Assembly: GCA_947449015.1 (NCBI GenBank)
Contig: CANFQA010000006.1
Location: forward strand, 1 to 64,000
Length of the DNA: 64,000 bases
Reading direction: 5' to 3'
From: Microthrixaceae bacterium
GTDB lineage: Bacteria; Actinomycetota; Acidimicrobiia; Acidimicrobiales; Acidimicrobilacustridaceae
The number at the start of each line of letters is the position of its first letter. Within the stretch, counting starts at the first letter, position 1. The notes below the pieces were generated by a model, which saw only the letters and a program-made list of their open reading frames with translations, searched no databases and was not told the DNA's origin. Positions 17,958-26,046 of this stretch are shown piece after piece. A program made the position numbers and the translations under genes.

Positions 17958-17985
17958 TTCGGTTCAGTTGTGAGGGGCGTACGAT
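17958..17985 (+). promoter_or_regulatory. Candidate promoter for the DUF1844-like gene
   Basis: TTCGGT (17958-17963), a 16-base spacer and TACGAT (17980-17985) on the plus strand, about 70 bases before the ATG at 18058. A minus-strand -10 (TATCGT, 17981-17986) with TTCGCA 18 bases upstream overlaps it and could drive infC with a leader of about 190 bases. The 274-base divergent gap holds no gene that I can see. Confidence 0.35.
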
Positions 17986-18057
17986 ACCGATCTCGAGCCG
18001 GGAATGCGAACCCTGCCCCGGCGAGCCGGACTGAGACGTCACCTGAGGAGAACCGAA

Positions 18058-18501
18058 ATGAGCCTGTGGACACCTGATGGCGAGGTCCCCATGAACCGCC
18101 CCGGACAGGGTGGAACGGCTTCGGCCAACCCCCCGGAAGCGCCGGGAACCCCCGATCTCGATGACCTCTCCCCCGCTGAACAGGCCCAGATGGAGGCATT
18201 GATCGCGGAAATGGCCGAGACTCAGCGCCAGATCTTGGCCGCCCCCGCTGCTGTGGTGGTGGCCAACCATGCCATGGGGCTGTTCCAGTTGGCCGCATTG
18301 CACCTCAAGCAGAACCAGCCGGATCTCGCCGCCGCAAGGCTGGCCATCGACTCCATGGCCGGTCTGCTCGATGCCGCCGGAGTCCGCTTGGGCGAGGATG
18401 GCGAGACCCTTCGGGAGGCCCTGACCGAGGCTCAACGGGCCTATGTGGCTCGCAGCAGTGCCGCCGGCGACGATCCGAACCACGACCCTTCCGAGAACTG
18501 A
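18058..18501 (+). CDS. DUF1844-like protein
   Basis: A 147-residue soluble, acidic protein. After a Pro/Gly-rich N-terminus of about 30 residues, a helical region (about 40-125) contains the block VVVANHAMGLFQLAALHLKQ and DLAAARLAIDSMAGLLDAAG. This recalls the DUF1844 proteins that sit beside infC in streptomycetes. The function is unknown. The ATG at 18058 has GAGGAGA upstream; the frame is open 18 codons further, with no better start. It is divergent from infC and convergent with the ABC permease gene. Confidence 0.75.
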   Translation: MSLWTPDGEVPMNRPGQGGTASANPPEAPGTPDLDDLSPAEQAQMEALIAEMAETQRQILAAPAAVVVANHAMGLFQLAALHLKQNQPDLAAARLAIDSMAGLLDAAGVRLGEDGETLREALTEAQRAYVARSSAAGDDPNHDPSEN

Positions 18502-18535
18502 AGGCGACCCTGATCGACCGGTCGGCATCGGTGGA

Positions 18536-19339
18536 TCAATTACGAAGCGCTCGCCGGTCGAACCCAATGACGCCAACGAGGATCACCGCCAGAGCCATAC
18601 CCAGCAGCACCAGCGCGTACCACCAGGTGTACCCGGCCAGCAGTGGGCTGCCCGAGGTCGCGTACCAAAACGGCGAGAGCAATCTTGCCGGACGCAACGC
18701 ATCGACGAGCTGTGCGAGAGAACTGGCGAGATAGGCGACCGCAGCAACCGAACCCGCCACCGCCAACGCCCGGCCCCGCGATCCGCTCAGAGCTCCGACG
18801 ACAAGCGCCAACCAACCAAACACGATGCCGAGCAGAACCACACCCGCAACCGTGCCCAGAAGATTGATGAGCGACAGTTTCAGCGAGACGATCGGATCCA
18901 TTGCAAGCAGCGACACCAGGGTCACCAGTCCAAAGGCAAGCGCAAGCACCACGATGAGGGCAGCACTCTCAAGGAGCACCCGCCGACGACGCACCGGATG
19001 GGCGAGCACAAGATCGAGCAAACCGCGCTCTTCCGCCCCAGCGATGATCGCTCCGCCAGCGCCCACGGTGAGCATCAGAACGAGCAAGGGAATGACGAAA
19101 CCGAACAATTCGCCTGCGAGATATCCGGACCCTGAGCTGAAGTCCATATCGGAGACACCGAAGATAGCGAGGACGTTCTTCGGGTACTGCTCGACGAGCT
19201 GGGAGATGCCCGATGCGTTGCGGATGGTCGGGTACATCATCGAAACGATGACGATCCATGCGGCCACTCCGACCGACCACCACATCAGTGACTTCCGACG
19301 GTCACGAAGCTCCTGGGTGAACACCGGAAAACGACTCAT
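18536..19339 (-). CDS. ABC-2 type transporter permease
   Basis: Integral membrane protein of 267 residues with about six membrane segments, the first at about 20-40. It has a large extracytoplasmic loop after it (about 45-80) and the conserved cytoplasmic stretch EERGLLDLVLAHPVRRRRVL that typically contacts the ATPase. Its ATG overlaps the ATPase stop by 4 bases, so the two form one transporter. The substrate cannot be read from sequence; this subfamily often exports drugs, lipids or peptides. Confidence 0.88.
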   Translation of the reverse strand: MSRFPVFTQELRDRRKSLMWWSVGVAAWIVIVSMMYPTIRNASGISQLVEQYPKNVLAIFGVSDMDFSSGSGYLAGELFGFVIPLLVLMLTVGAGGAIIAGAEERGLLDLVLAHPVRRRRVLLESAALIVVLALAFGLVTLVSLLAMDPIVSLKLSLINLLGTVAGVVLLGIVFGWLALVVGALSGSRGRALAVAGSVAAVAYLASSLAQLVDALRPARLLSPFWYATSGSPLLAGYTWWYALVLLGMALAVILVGVIGFDRRALRN

Positions 19340-20244
19340 CTCCGATCCTCGCTTCCGCGATACAGGGCAAGGAACACCTCATCAAGATCGGCTGCCCGAC
19401 TGAGCAGATCGATGACCTCGAGCCCCGCCAACGCAGCGATGACTGGTTCGAATGAGCCGCGAACGGCGAAAAGCACCTGATCACCTCGTACCTGCATTTC
19501 AGAAACCGCATCGATCGAACCGAGACGATTCTGAGCAGCAAAGACGTCACCTACGACGAGAGTCACACGCCGCAGGCCGCGTTGGCGCAATGCCTCGACT
19601 GTCTCCACCGTGACGATCCGACCCTCGCGGATGATCCCCACCCGATCGGCGACATGCTGCACTTCATCGAGAGAATGCGAGGAGAGAAAAACACTGTGAC
19701 CGCGGTCAACATGTTCTCGAACAAGCCGATGGAACTCGTCCTGCACCAAGGGGTCGAGACCTGTGGTTGGCTCGTCGAGGATCACCAGTTCGGGGTCGTG
19801 TTGGAAGGCCTGAACCAGACCGATCTTCTGACGATTGCCCTTGGACAGTTGACGCACCGGTCGATCGAGTTCGACACCGAAGCGGTCGACCAGTTCATTG
19901 CGGCGGCGCGATGCGTTACCCCTGCGAAGAGAGGCGAGCCAATCAAGCGCTTCGCGCCCCGTGAGCTGACCCGGCACCACAAACTCACCGGGCAGATACC
20001 CGCATCGATTTCGAATCTCCAGCGAATCAACCACGCTGTCGAGACCGAGTACCGAAGCGCTGCCACCCGTGGGACGCAGCAGATCGAGAAGAGTTCGGAT
20101 CGCGGTGGTCTTGCCTGCACCGTTGGGCCCCAGAAAGCCGAAAACTTCGCCTCTCGGAACTTCGATGGTGACATCGTTGATGCCGCGGCCATGGCGGTAG
20201 GCGACGGTGAGCGACTCCGTTCGCACCGCCGCCGTTGGGGTCAT
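19336..20244 (-). CDS. ABC transporter ATP-binding protein
   Basis: CcmA/NatA-type ATPase. Walker A is GPNGAGKTT (about 39-47), the signature is LSKGNRQKIGL, Walker B is LVILDEPTTGLDP, and the switch His is in FLSSHSLDEV. The C-terminal 80 residues after the nucleotide-binding domain are the usual extension of drug/antibiotic exporter ATPases. It is 302 residues long, overlaps the cold-shock-like gene and the permease by 4 bases each, and is therefore probably expressed from the hisG promoter. Confidence 0.92.
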   Translation of the reverse strand: MTPTAAVRTESLTVAYRHGRGINDVTIEVPRGEVFGFLGPNGAGKTTAIRTLLDLLRPTGGSASVLGLDSVVDSLEIRNRCGYLPGEFVVPGQLTGREALDWLASLRRGNASRRRNELVDRFGVELDRPVRQLSKGNRQKIGLVQAFQHDPELVILDEPTTGLDPLVQDEFHRLVREHVDRGHSVFLSSHSLDEVQHVADRVGIIREGRIVTVETVEALRQRGLRRVTLVVGDVFAAQNRLGSIDAVSEMQVRGDQVLFAVRGSFEPVIAALAGLEVIDLLSRAADLDEVFLALYRGSEDRR

Positions 20245-20486
20245 CGGTCGATGACCACCGGCCGCAGGTCACAGGCCTCCCACCGGCCCAGGCGACCGGC
20301 AATGACCTGCCAGCTCACCGCCGCTCCCACGTCGATCCGACGGGTTCCATCGGCGATGTTGGCGCAGTGGAACGGGTAGTGCACACCCGAGTCCGAGACG
20401 ACCTCACCGAGACCGCGAGGATCATCGAATTGCACGACCACACCCGTGCAGCTGCCCAATGGCACACCGACGGGCTGGGCGCTCAT
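20241..20486 (-). CDS. Cold-shock-domain-like small protein
   Basis: An 81-residue protein resembling a single OB-fold cold-shock domain: GVVVQFDDPRGLGEVV (RNP1-like region) and GVHYPFHCANIADG (RNP2-like region), then VGAAVSWQVIAGRLGRWEA. The aromatic RNA-binding residues of classical Csp proteins are only partly kept, so nucleic-acid binding is an inference. The start overlaps the hisG stop by one base (TGATG), and its own stop overlaps the ABC ATPase start, so it is locked into that operon. Confidence 0.72.
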   Translation of the reverse strand: MSAQPVGVPLGSCTGVVVQFDDPRGLGEVVSDSGVHYPFHCANIADGTRRIDVGAAVSWQVIAGRLGRWEACDLRPVVIDR

Positions 20487-21361
20487 CAGGGAACAATCTT
20501 GGAGATGGGAAGTTCGATGATGTCGGTGGCACCGGCATCCGATAGCGCTGGGATAAGCACGTTGATGCGCTTCTTCTCGACGACGGTTTCGACGGCATAA
20601 CCGGCACCGCCGTAGAGCTCGTTCACCGTGGGCGACTTCATCGACGGAAGCAGTTCGATAACTGCGCCGAGACGATCAGCAGGAACGTTCAGTTTGACCA
20701 ACACCTTGCCCCGTGCGTCAAGCACCCCCTCGAGCAGTGTCCGGATCTGGCTCATTGCGTGTGCCTTAGCGGGATCGGCAAACGAGGTTGGGTTGGCGAT
20801 GAGTTCGGTGTAGGAAACCAGGATCGTGTCGATGATCTTGAGCCCTGCAGCGCGAAGCGCGCTGCCTGTCTCAGTGATGTCCACAACGCAGTCAACGATG
20901 TCTGGCACCTTGGCCTCGGTGGCGCCATAGGAGAGTTTGATGTCTGCGGGAATACCACGACTGGCGAAGAACCGTCGAGTGAGCTCGGGGTACTCGCTCG
21001 AGACCCGGACACCGTGCGGCAGATCGGCAACACTCTGGGCCGGAGAGTCTTCGGGGACAGCAACGATGATGCGCACGGGATTGCTGGTCACCTTGGAGTA
21101 GCGCAGTTCACCCAGTGAGTGAACCTCACTCTCGGTCTCTTCGATCCAGTCACGGCCGGTAATGCCCATATCGAACAAGCCGTCGGCGACGTACATGGGG
21201 ATCTCCTGCGGACGCAGGATGCGCACCTCGGCAATTCGGGGATCGTCGATGGTGGCTTTGTATTGCACGGCAGAGTTCCGTGAAACCTTCAGATCCGCGG
21301 CTTCGAAGAGTTCGAGCGTTGCCTTTTCAAGCGAACCCTTGGGGAGAACAAGCTTCAACAT
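20486..21361 (-). CDS. hisG: ATP phosphoribosyltransferase (long form)
   Basis: First step of histidine synthesis, condensing ATP with PRPP. The catalytic part has the DIVDCVVDITETGSALRAAGL signature. The 291-residue length includes the C-terminal ACT-like domain (about 215-291) that confers histidine feedback inhibition and removes the need for HisZ. The ATG at 21361 lacks a Shine-Dalgarno sequence but has TAGGTT 6 bases upstream, suggesting a leaderless transcript. No other his gene is nearby; hisS at 59933-61240 is the tRNA synthetase. Confidence 0.96.
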   Translation of the reverse strand: MLKLVLPKGSLEKATLELFEAADLKVSRNSAVQYKATIDDPRIAEVRILRPQEIPMYVADGLFDMGITGRDWIEETESEVHSLGELRYSKVTSNPVRIIVAVPEDSPAQSVADLPHGVRVSSEYPELTRRFFASRGIPADIKLSYGATEAKVPDIVDCVVDITETGSALRAAGLKIIDTILVSYTELIANPTSFADPAKAHAMSQIRTLLEGVLDARGKVLVKLNVPADRLGAVIELLPSMKSPTVNELYGGAGYAVETVVEKKRINVLIPALSDAGATDIIELPISKIVP

Positions 21362-21432
21362 GGCGCCAACCTACCGCCTCCGTCCTGCCAACTCCGAACG
21401 AGTTCGCCGGGTCCACCCCATAGGATGCTGAA
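21362..21432. promoter_or_regulatory. Divergent leaderless promoters, hisG / VIT1-like gene
   Basis: The 71-base gap carries a minus-strand -10, TAGGTT (21368-21373), exactly 6 bases before the hisG ATG. It also carries a plus-strand -10, TAGGAT (21421-21426), exactly 6 bases before the GTG at 21433. Neither gene has a recognisable Shine-Dalgarno sequence. The -35 boxes are poor. Confidence 0.55.
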
Positions 21433-22128
21433 GTGGCACGTCACAAGGAACGACATCTCAGTCACCGGGCCGGCTGGCTTCGGGCCTCGGTACTGGGAGC
21501 CAACGACGGCATCATCTCAACCGCGGCGCTGATCCTTGGCGTCGCCGCCTCCGATGCCTCGCGCTCTGCAGTGCTCACCGCCGGGATTGCCGGGCTGACC
21601 GCTGGCTCCATGGCCATGGGGCTCGGCGAATATGTCTCGGTCAGTTCTCAGCGCGACACCGAACGAGCTGACATTGCCAAGGAGATCTGGGAACTCGAGC
21701 ACACCCCGGAGCGCGAACTCGCCGAGCTCACTGCGATCTATCAGGAGCGTGGCCTCAGCCATGAGCTCGCCCGAAAGGTCGCGATCGAACTCACCGAGCA
21801 TGACGCGCTAGCAACGCATCTCACCGAGGAACTTGGCATCACCGAAGAGACTCTCGCACGGCCACTTCAAGCTGCTGCAACGTCGATGCTTTCATTCGCC
21901 GTGGGCGCCGCGCTCCCATTGATCGCCGCGGCGATCGCCGCTCAGGGCAGCCGCATCATCGCCACACTGCTTGTTTCCCTCGTGGCACTCATTGCCCTCG
22001 GCATCGCTGGTGCTCGAGTCGGCGGCGCCGCACCGCTGCGGCCCACGCTGCGCGTCGTTCTCGGTGGTGCCGTTGCTATGGCGGTCACCATGGCAATCGG
22101 CAAGCTGCTCGGTACTGCTGTCGCCTAA
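21433..22128 (+). CDS. VIT1/CCC1-family membrane protein
   Basis: Probable Fe2+/Mn2+ transporter-like protein of 231 residues. The N-terminal segment RHKERHLSHRAGWLRASVLGANDGIIST is the family hallmark. Two membrane segments (about 28-70), a charged cytoplasmic metal-binding-type domain rich in Glu (about 75-145), and three C-terminal membrane segments follow. The start is GTG 21433, with a -10 box 6 bases before it. It is convergent with ribH, and the two stop codons interlock. Metal specificity is inferred from the family. Confidence 0.9.
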   Translation: MARHKERHLSHRAGWLRASVLGANDGIISTAALILGVAASDASRSAVLTAGIAGLTAGSMAMGLGEYVSVSSQRDTERADIAKEIWELEHTPERELAELTAIYQERGLSHELARKVAIELTEHDALATHLTEELGITEETLARPLQAAATSMLSFAVGAALPLIAAAIAAQGSRIIATLLVSLVALIALGIAGARVGGAAPLRPTLRVVLGGAVAMAVTMAIGKLLGTAVA

Positions 22129-22622
22129 GCCTGCTCGTCGTTCTCGAGACGGCGCAGCAGATTGACCATCTCGATTGCGGTTCGCACCGATTCCTCACCC
22201 TTGTTGTCCTCATCGCTCGACCGGGCAAGCGCCTGCTCGAGGTTCTCGGTGGTGAGCACGCCGAAAATAACTGGCGATCCGGTGGTGAGTTGCACATCCT
22301 GAATGCCTCGAGCGCATTCCCCGGCAACGAAGTCGTAGTGCGAGGTTTCACCCCGGATAACCGCGCCGAGGCACACAACAGCATCGGCGTGACCGTTTTC
22401 GATCAGCGCAAGGGCGGCCATGGGGACCTCATAGGCGCCCGGAACCCACACGATGGTGACATCGGCCTCGGCGACACCATGCACCGCCAGCGCGTTCTCG
22501 GCTCCCTCAAGCAAGCGGTTGGTGATGTGGTCGTTGAACCGTCCACACACCAGAGCGATCCTCATACCCGTTCCATCGACGTCGCCGGACACAGAGTTGG
22601 CGGCCTTGAAATTCGATGACAT
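22125..22622 (-). CDS. ribH: 6,7-dimethyl-8-ribityllumazine synthase
   Basis: Penultimate step of riboflavin synthesis, joining the DHBP-derived 4-carbon unit to the pyrimidine. Motifs are VPGAYEVP (about 60-67), GAVIRGETSHYDFV, PVIFGVLTTEN and the C-terminal NKGEES. It is 165 residues long. The ATG overlaps the ribBA stop by one base (TGATG). It is the last gene of the rib operon. Confidence 0.96.
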   Translation of the reverse strand: MSSNFKAANSVSGDVDGTGMRIALVCGRFNDHITNRLLEGAENALAVHGVAEADVTIVWVPGAYEVPMAALALIENGHADAVVCLGAVIRGETSHYDFVAGECARGIQDVQLTTGSPVIFGVLTTENLEQALARSSDEDNKGEESVRTAIEMVNLLRRLENDEQA

Positions 22623-23860
22623 CAGTCGAGCCCTTCCAGCATGTGGCCCATCTTTTCGCGCTTGGTGCGCAAATAGGCGATGTTCTCGGGATTGGGAATG
22701 GACTCCAACGGCACACGCTCGACGATGTCGAGACCGAAGCCCTCGAGTCCGCCGTACTTCGCCGGGTTGTTGGTCATGTACCGCATGGTGGTGATCCCGA
22801 GGTCGACAAGGATCTGCGCACCAATGCCGTATTCGCGACTGTCGATGGGCAGGCCGAGCGCCACATTGGCCTCAACGGTGTCATGGCCCTCGTCCTGGAG
22901 CGAATAGGCGCGGATCTTGTGTCCGATTCCGATGCCCCGACCTTCATGTCCGCGCAGGTACACGACCACGCCGAGTCCCTCATCAGCGATGCGTTCCATG
23001 GCCTTGTCGAGCTGGATACCGCAGTCGCAGCGCAGCGAACCAAAGACGTCGCCGGTGAGGCATTCGGAATGCACACGCACCAGCACGTTCTGCTCACCCT
23101 GCACCGCACCGCGCACCATGGCGATGTGCTGCTCGCCATCGAGCAGCGACTCGTAGACATAACAGGTGAAGTCGCCCCATTGGGTAGGAATGCGCGCCTC
23201 AGAGACACGCTTGACGAGCTTCTCGTGCTGACGGCGATAGCGAATGAGTGACGCAATGGAGATGAGCAGAAGGTCGTGCTTCTTACAGAACTCAACCAGG
23301 TCAGGCACTCGGGCCATCGTGCCGTCATCGTTGACGATCTCACACAGCACACCCGATGGAGCCATGCCTGCCATGCGAGCAAGATCCACGGCTGCCTCAG
23401 TGTGGCCGGCCCGCTTGAGCACACCACCCTCGGCGTAGCGCAACGGGAAGATGTGGCCGGGACGAGCAAGATCGCCGGGACGGGTGGTCGGATCAATCAG
23501 AGCCTGAATCGTGGCAGCGCGATCAGCGGCAGAAATGCCGGTCGAGGTGCCATGGCGATAATCAACGCTGAAGGTGAACGCCGTCCGTTGGGCCTCAGTG
23601 TTGTCACGCACCATGAGCGGAATCTCGAGTTCGTCGAGACGCTCGCCGGTGAGCGGGGTGCAAATAACACCGGAGGTGTGTCGCACGAAGAACGCAATGC
23701 TTTCGGCAGTAGCCGACTCGGCCGCCATGATGAGGTCACCCTCATTTTCGCGATCCTCATCATCGACCACCACGACGATCTCACCGCGGGCAATGGCGGC
23801 CACCGCGTCGGGAATGCTGGCGAAATGATCCGAGTATTCGGAACGTTCTGAAGGGGTCAT
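22622..23860 (-). CDS. ribBA: Bifunctional DHBP synthase / GTP cyclohydrolase II
   Basis: The N-terminal half (about 1-215) is 3,4-dihydroxy-2-butanone-4-phosphate synthase, with VVDDEDRENEGDLIMAA and RAGHTEAAVDLARMAG. The C-terminal half is GTP cyclohydrolase II, with RVHSECLTGDVFGSLRCDCG (the zinc cysteines) and RGHEGRGIGIGHKIRAY. The 412 residues equal the sum of both domains. It overlaps ribE by 4 bases and ribH by 1 base. Confidence 0.97.
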   Translation of the reverse strand: MTPSERSEYSDHFASIPDAVAAIARGEIVVVVDDEDRENEGDLIMAAESATAESIAFFVRHTSGVICTPLTGERLDELEIPLMVRDNTEAQRTAFTFSVDYRHGTSTGISAADRAATIQALIDPTTRPGDLARPGHIFPLRYAEGGVLKRAGHTEAAVDLARMAGMAPSGVLCEIVNDDGTMARVPDLVEFCKKHDLLLISIASLIRYRRQHEKLVKRVSEARIPTQWGDFTCYVYESLLDGEQHIAMVRGAVQGEQNVLVRVHSECLTGDVFGSLRCDCGIQLDKAMERIADEGLGVVVYLRGHEGRGIGIGHKIRAYSLQDEGHDTVEANVALGLPIDSREYGIGAQILVDLGITTMRYMTNNPAKYGGLEGFGLDIVERVPLESIPNPENIAYLRTKREKMGHMLEGLD

Positions 23861-24474
23861 CGGGCCTCCTGGGGCCGTGGGGGGAATGAGCGGGCCAGCT
23901 CTGCGAGCTGCCCTTCGAGAAGCTTTTCGGTGTACTTGGCCATCACATCGACTTCGAGATTCACGGTCGAACCCGGGCCCTTGGCCCCAAGCGTGGTGAC
24001 CGAAGCGGTATGGGGAATGACGGCGACAGTGAAGCTGTCCTCATCGGGCACCACCACGGTGAGCGAGACACCATCGACAGTGATGGAACCTTTCTCGACG
24101 ATGTAGCGCATGAGATGGCTCGGCACGCGCACACGCAGATCGGGAACTCCATCGACAATCTCGCCGACAGCATCAACATGGCCCTGGACGAGATGTCCGC
24201 CGAGACGGTCCTCAAGACGGACTGGACGCTCGAGATTGACCGGATCGCCAGCGTGAAGGGCACCCAGCACCGTGCGGGCGTAGGTCTCGTCGCTCACGTC
24301 GGCCTCCCACCAACCGGCCTCGGCATCGAAGGCGACGATGGTGAGGCAACAGCCGTTGACTGCAGTGGAATCGCCGATGCCAGCACCCGCGAGAACCTTG
24401 CGCGCGCCAATGCGCAGACGCGAGCCCTCACGGGAGATGACAGAGCCAAGTTCTTCGACGATTCCAGTGAACAT
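23857..24474 (-). CDS. ribE: Riboflavin synthase alpha chain
   Basis: Dismutates two 6,7-dimethyl-8-ribityllumazine molecules into riboflavin. The protein starts MFTGIVEELG, and two lumazine-binding barrels follow (about 1-95 and 96-195), with VNGCCLTI in the first and SITVDGVSLTVV in the second. It is 205 residues long. GAAGGT is placed before the ATG, 1 base after ribD ends. Confidence 0.96.
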   Translation of the reverse strand: MFTGIVEELGSVISREGSRLRIGARKVLAGAGIGDSTAVNGCCLTIVAFDAEAGWWEADVSDETYARTVLGALHAGDPVNLERPVRLEDRLGGHLVQGHVDAVGEIVDGVPDLRVRVPSHLMRYIVEKGSITVDGVSLTVVVPDEDSFTVAVIPHTASVTTLGAKGPGSTVNLEVDVMAKYTEKLLEGQLAELARSFPPRPQEAR

Positions 24475-24475
24475 G

Positions 24476-25462
24476 TCACATACCTTCCAGATCCAGCCTC
24501 AGATCGTCGCCCAACCGGCGCATCTCCACAATTCGGCCGCGCCGCAGCGATTCGATCGAGGCAGCCCCAGCTCCGGCGAACAAGGGAACGCCATCGTTGC
24601 CGCCAAACAGCGCAGGGGCCAGATACAGCACGTAACGGTCGACGAGGCCAGCGCTGTGAAATGCCGCAGAAACTGTGGCTCCCCCCTCCACCATGAGCTG
24701 CAGGATGCCTCTGGACCCGAGATCATCGAGGACATCGCCGAGATCGCCCCCAACCTCAAGGCAGGGATGGATTGCCGCATCGGCCGCAGCAGCACCGAGC
24801 ACCACCCGGAGAGGTTCGGTGTCGTCAGGTCCGCGTTCGCCCTCGGGCAGGCGCACGGTGAGCCTCGGATTATCGGCCCTCACGGTTGCTGCCCCGACCA
24901 AGATGGCGTCGCTGTCAGCCCGGAGGCGATGGGCGTCGACACGTGCCGCTTCACCAGTGATCCACTGCGAGGAACCATCGGGCGCTGCAGTGCGACCATC
25001 GAGGGTGGCGGCCAGTTTCAGCACCACAAACGGGCGGCCGGTGCGGCGGTGATGAAGGTACGCAGCGAGTTGGGCCTCGACGGCCTCGGCACAGATGCCG
25101 ACTTCCACCTCGATACCCGCAGCCCGGAGGCGCTCGAGGCCTTCGCCTGCGACCAAGGGGTCAGGATCGGCCACGGCCACAACAACCCGGGCCACTCCCG
25201 CGGCAATCACGGCATCAGCACAGGGGGCAGTGGCCCCATGATGCGAGCAAGGTTCGAGGGTGACATACAAGGTGGAGCCGACTGCGGCTTGCCCAGCTGC
25301 GGCGAGAGCGACAACTTCGGCGTGTGCCCCGGCCCGACCATCGGTGGCACCGGTGAACCCGGGATGCTCAGGCGAATCAGCAGGCACCACGACAGCGCCA
25401 ACCCACGGCCGGGGGGCGACCCGACGGCGTGCGGCGGCAGCGGCCTCAATGGCCTGACCCAT
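24476..25462 (-). CDS. ribD: Bifunctional riboflavin deaminase/reductase
   Basis: The N-terminal zinc deaminase domain shows HAEV (His47-Glu49) and PCSHHGATAPC (Cys72, Cys81). The C-terminal reductase domain begins near GRPFVVLKLAATLDGR and includes LMVEGGATVSAAF. At 328 residues it is slightly short at the N-terminus; the ATG at 25462 is the first usable codon after an in-frame stop. It is the first rib gene. The 92-base gap upstream is too short for an FMN riboswitch, and none is visible. Confidence 0.94.
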   Translation of the reverse strand: MGQAIEAAAAARRRVAPRPWVGAVVVPADSPEHPGFTGATDGRAGAHAEVVALAAAGQAAVGSTLYVTLEPCSHHGATAPCADAVIAAGVARVVVAVADPDPLVAGEGLERLRAAGIEVEVGICAEAVEAQLAAYLHHRRTGRPFVVLKLAATLDGRTAAPDGSSQWITGEAARVDAHRLRADSDAILVGAATVRADNPRLTVRLPEGERGPDDTEPLRVVLGAAAADAAIHPCLEVGGDLGDVLDDLGSRGILQLMVEGGATVSAAFHSAGLVDRYVLYLAPALFGGNDGVPLFAGAGAASIESLRRGRIVEMRRLGDDLRLDLEGM

Positions 25463-25554
25463 ACGGGCCTCGTCGATCGGGATGCTCGAGATGGTCTGAA
25501 GGTATCAGCACCATGCGCCGAAGCTCCGGCCCGAGATCGCCGACGCCGATGCTC

Positions 25555-26046
25555 TTAGTCGCCGGCGAGGAGTCTGATGGCGTGCGGGATCACATCGAGC
25601 ACAGCCTCGAGGCATTCGATGGCGCCGCCAGTGGATCCGGGAGTGTTGATGATGAGTGCAGCCCCGCGTGTTCCCGCCTGTCCTCGTGACAAACGCCCCA
25701 GGGGGTTCACAGCCCTCATGGCCTCGGCGAGGCCGGGGGCCTGACGATCCAGGATCACAACGGTGCCCTCGGGGGTGAGATCCCGGGGACCAAAGCCGGT
25801 GCCACCAGTGGTGATAACGAGCCCGTTGAATCCCATGGCCAGTTCGACCAAGGCCTCACCCACGGTCTCGCGACCATCGGCCACCACCCGGTGATCAGAA
25901 ACAGTGAATCCAGCCTCAATCAGGCGTGCGACCAGCGCTGCTCCAGAACGGTCCTCACGGGTGCCGGCCACGACACCATCGGAAACGGTGAGCACCTTGG
26001 CAACCAAACCGGCTGAAGGCGTGGTGGTGGCGGCGTGGTCGGTCAT
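25555..26046 (-). CDS. MoaB/Mog-family molybdenum cofactor protein
   Basis: Molybdopterin adenylyltransferase-like fold. ALLVTVSD-type start is seen as KVLTVSDGVVAGTREDRSG (about 17-35), then the key TTGGTGFGPRDLTPE loop that binds molybdopterin, and a C-terminal INTPGSTGGAIECLEAV. It is 163 residues long. The gene could be moaB or mog; sequence alone does not decide. It is the last gene of def-fmt-rsmB, overlapping rsmB by 4 bases. No other Mo-cofactor gene lies nearby. Confidence 0.9.
   Translation of the reverse strand: MTDHAATTTPSAGLVAKVLTVSDGVVAGTREDRSGAALVARLIEAGFTVSDHRVVADGRETVGEALVELAMGFNGLVITTGGTGFGPRDLTPEGTVVILDRQAPGLAEAMRAVNPLGRLSRGQAGTRGAALIINTPGSTGGAIECLEAVLDVIPHAIRLLAGD

Noticed and set aside
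25463-25554. FMN riboswitch upstream of ribD
   Set aside because: The gap is only 92 bases and I could not find the conserved RFN-element blocks.
24338-25558. A 406-codon plus-strand open frame
   Set aside because: Antisense to ribE and ribD; no motif, no start signal, and composition typical of a shadow.
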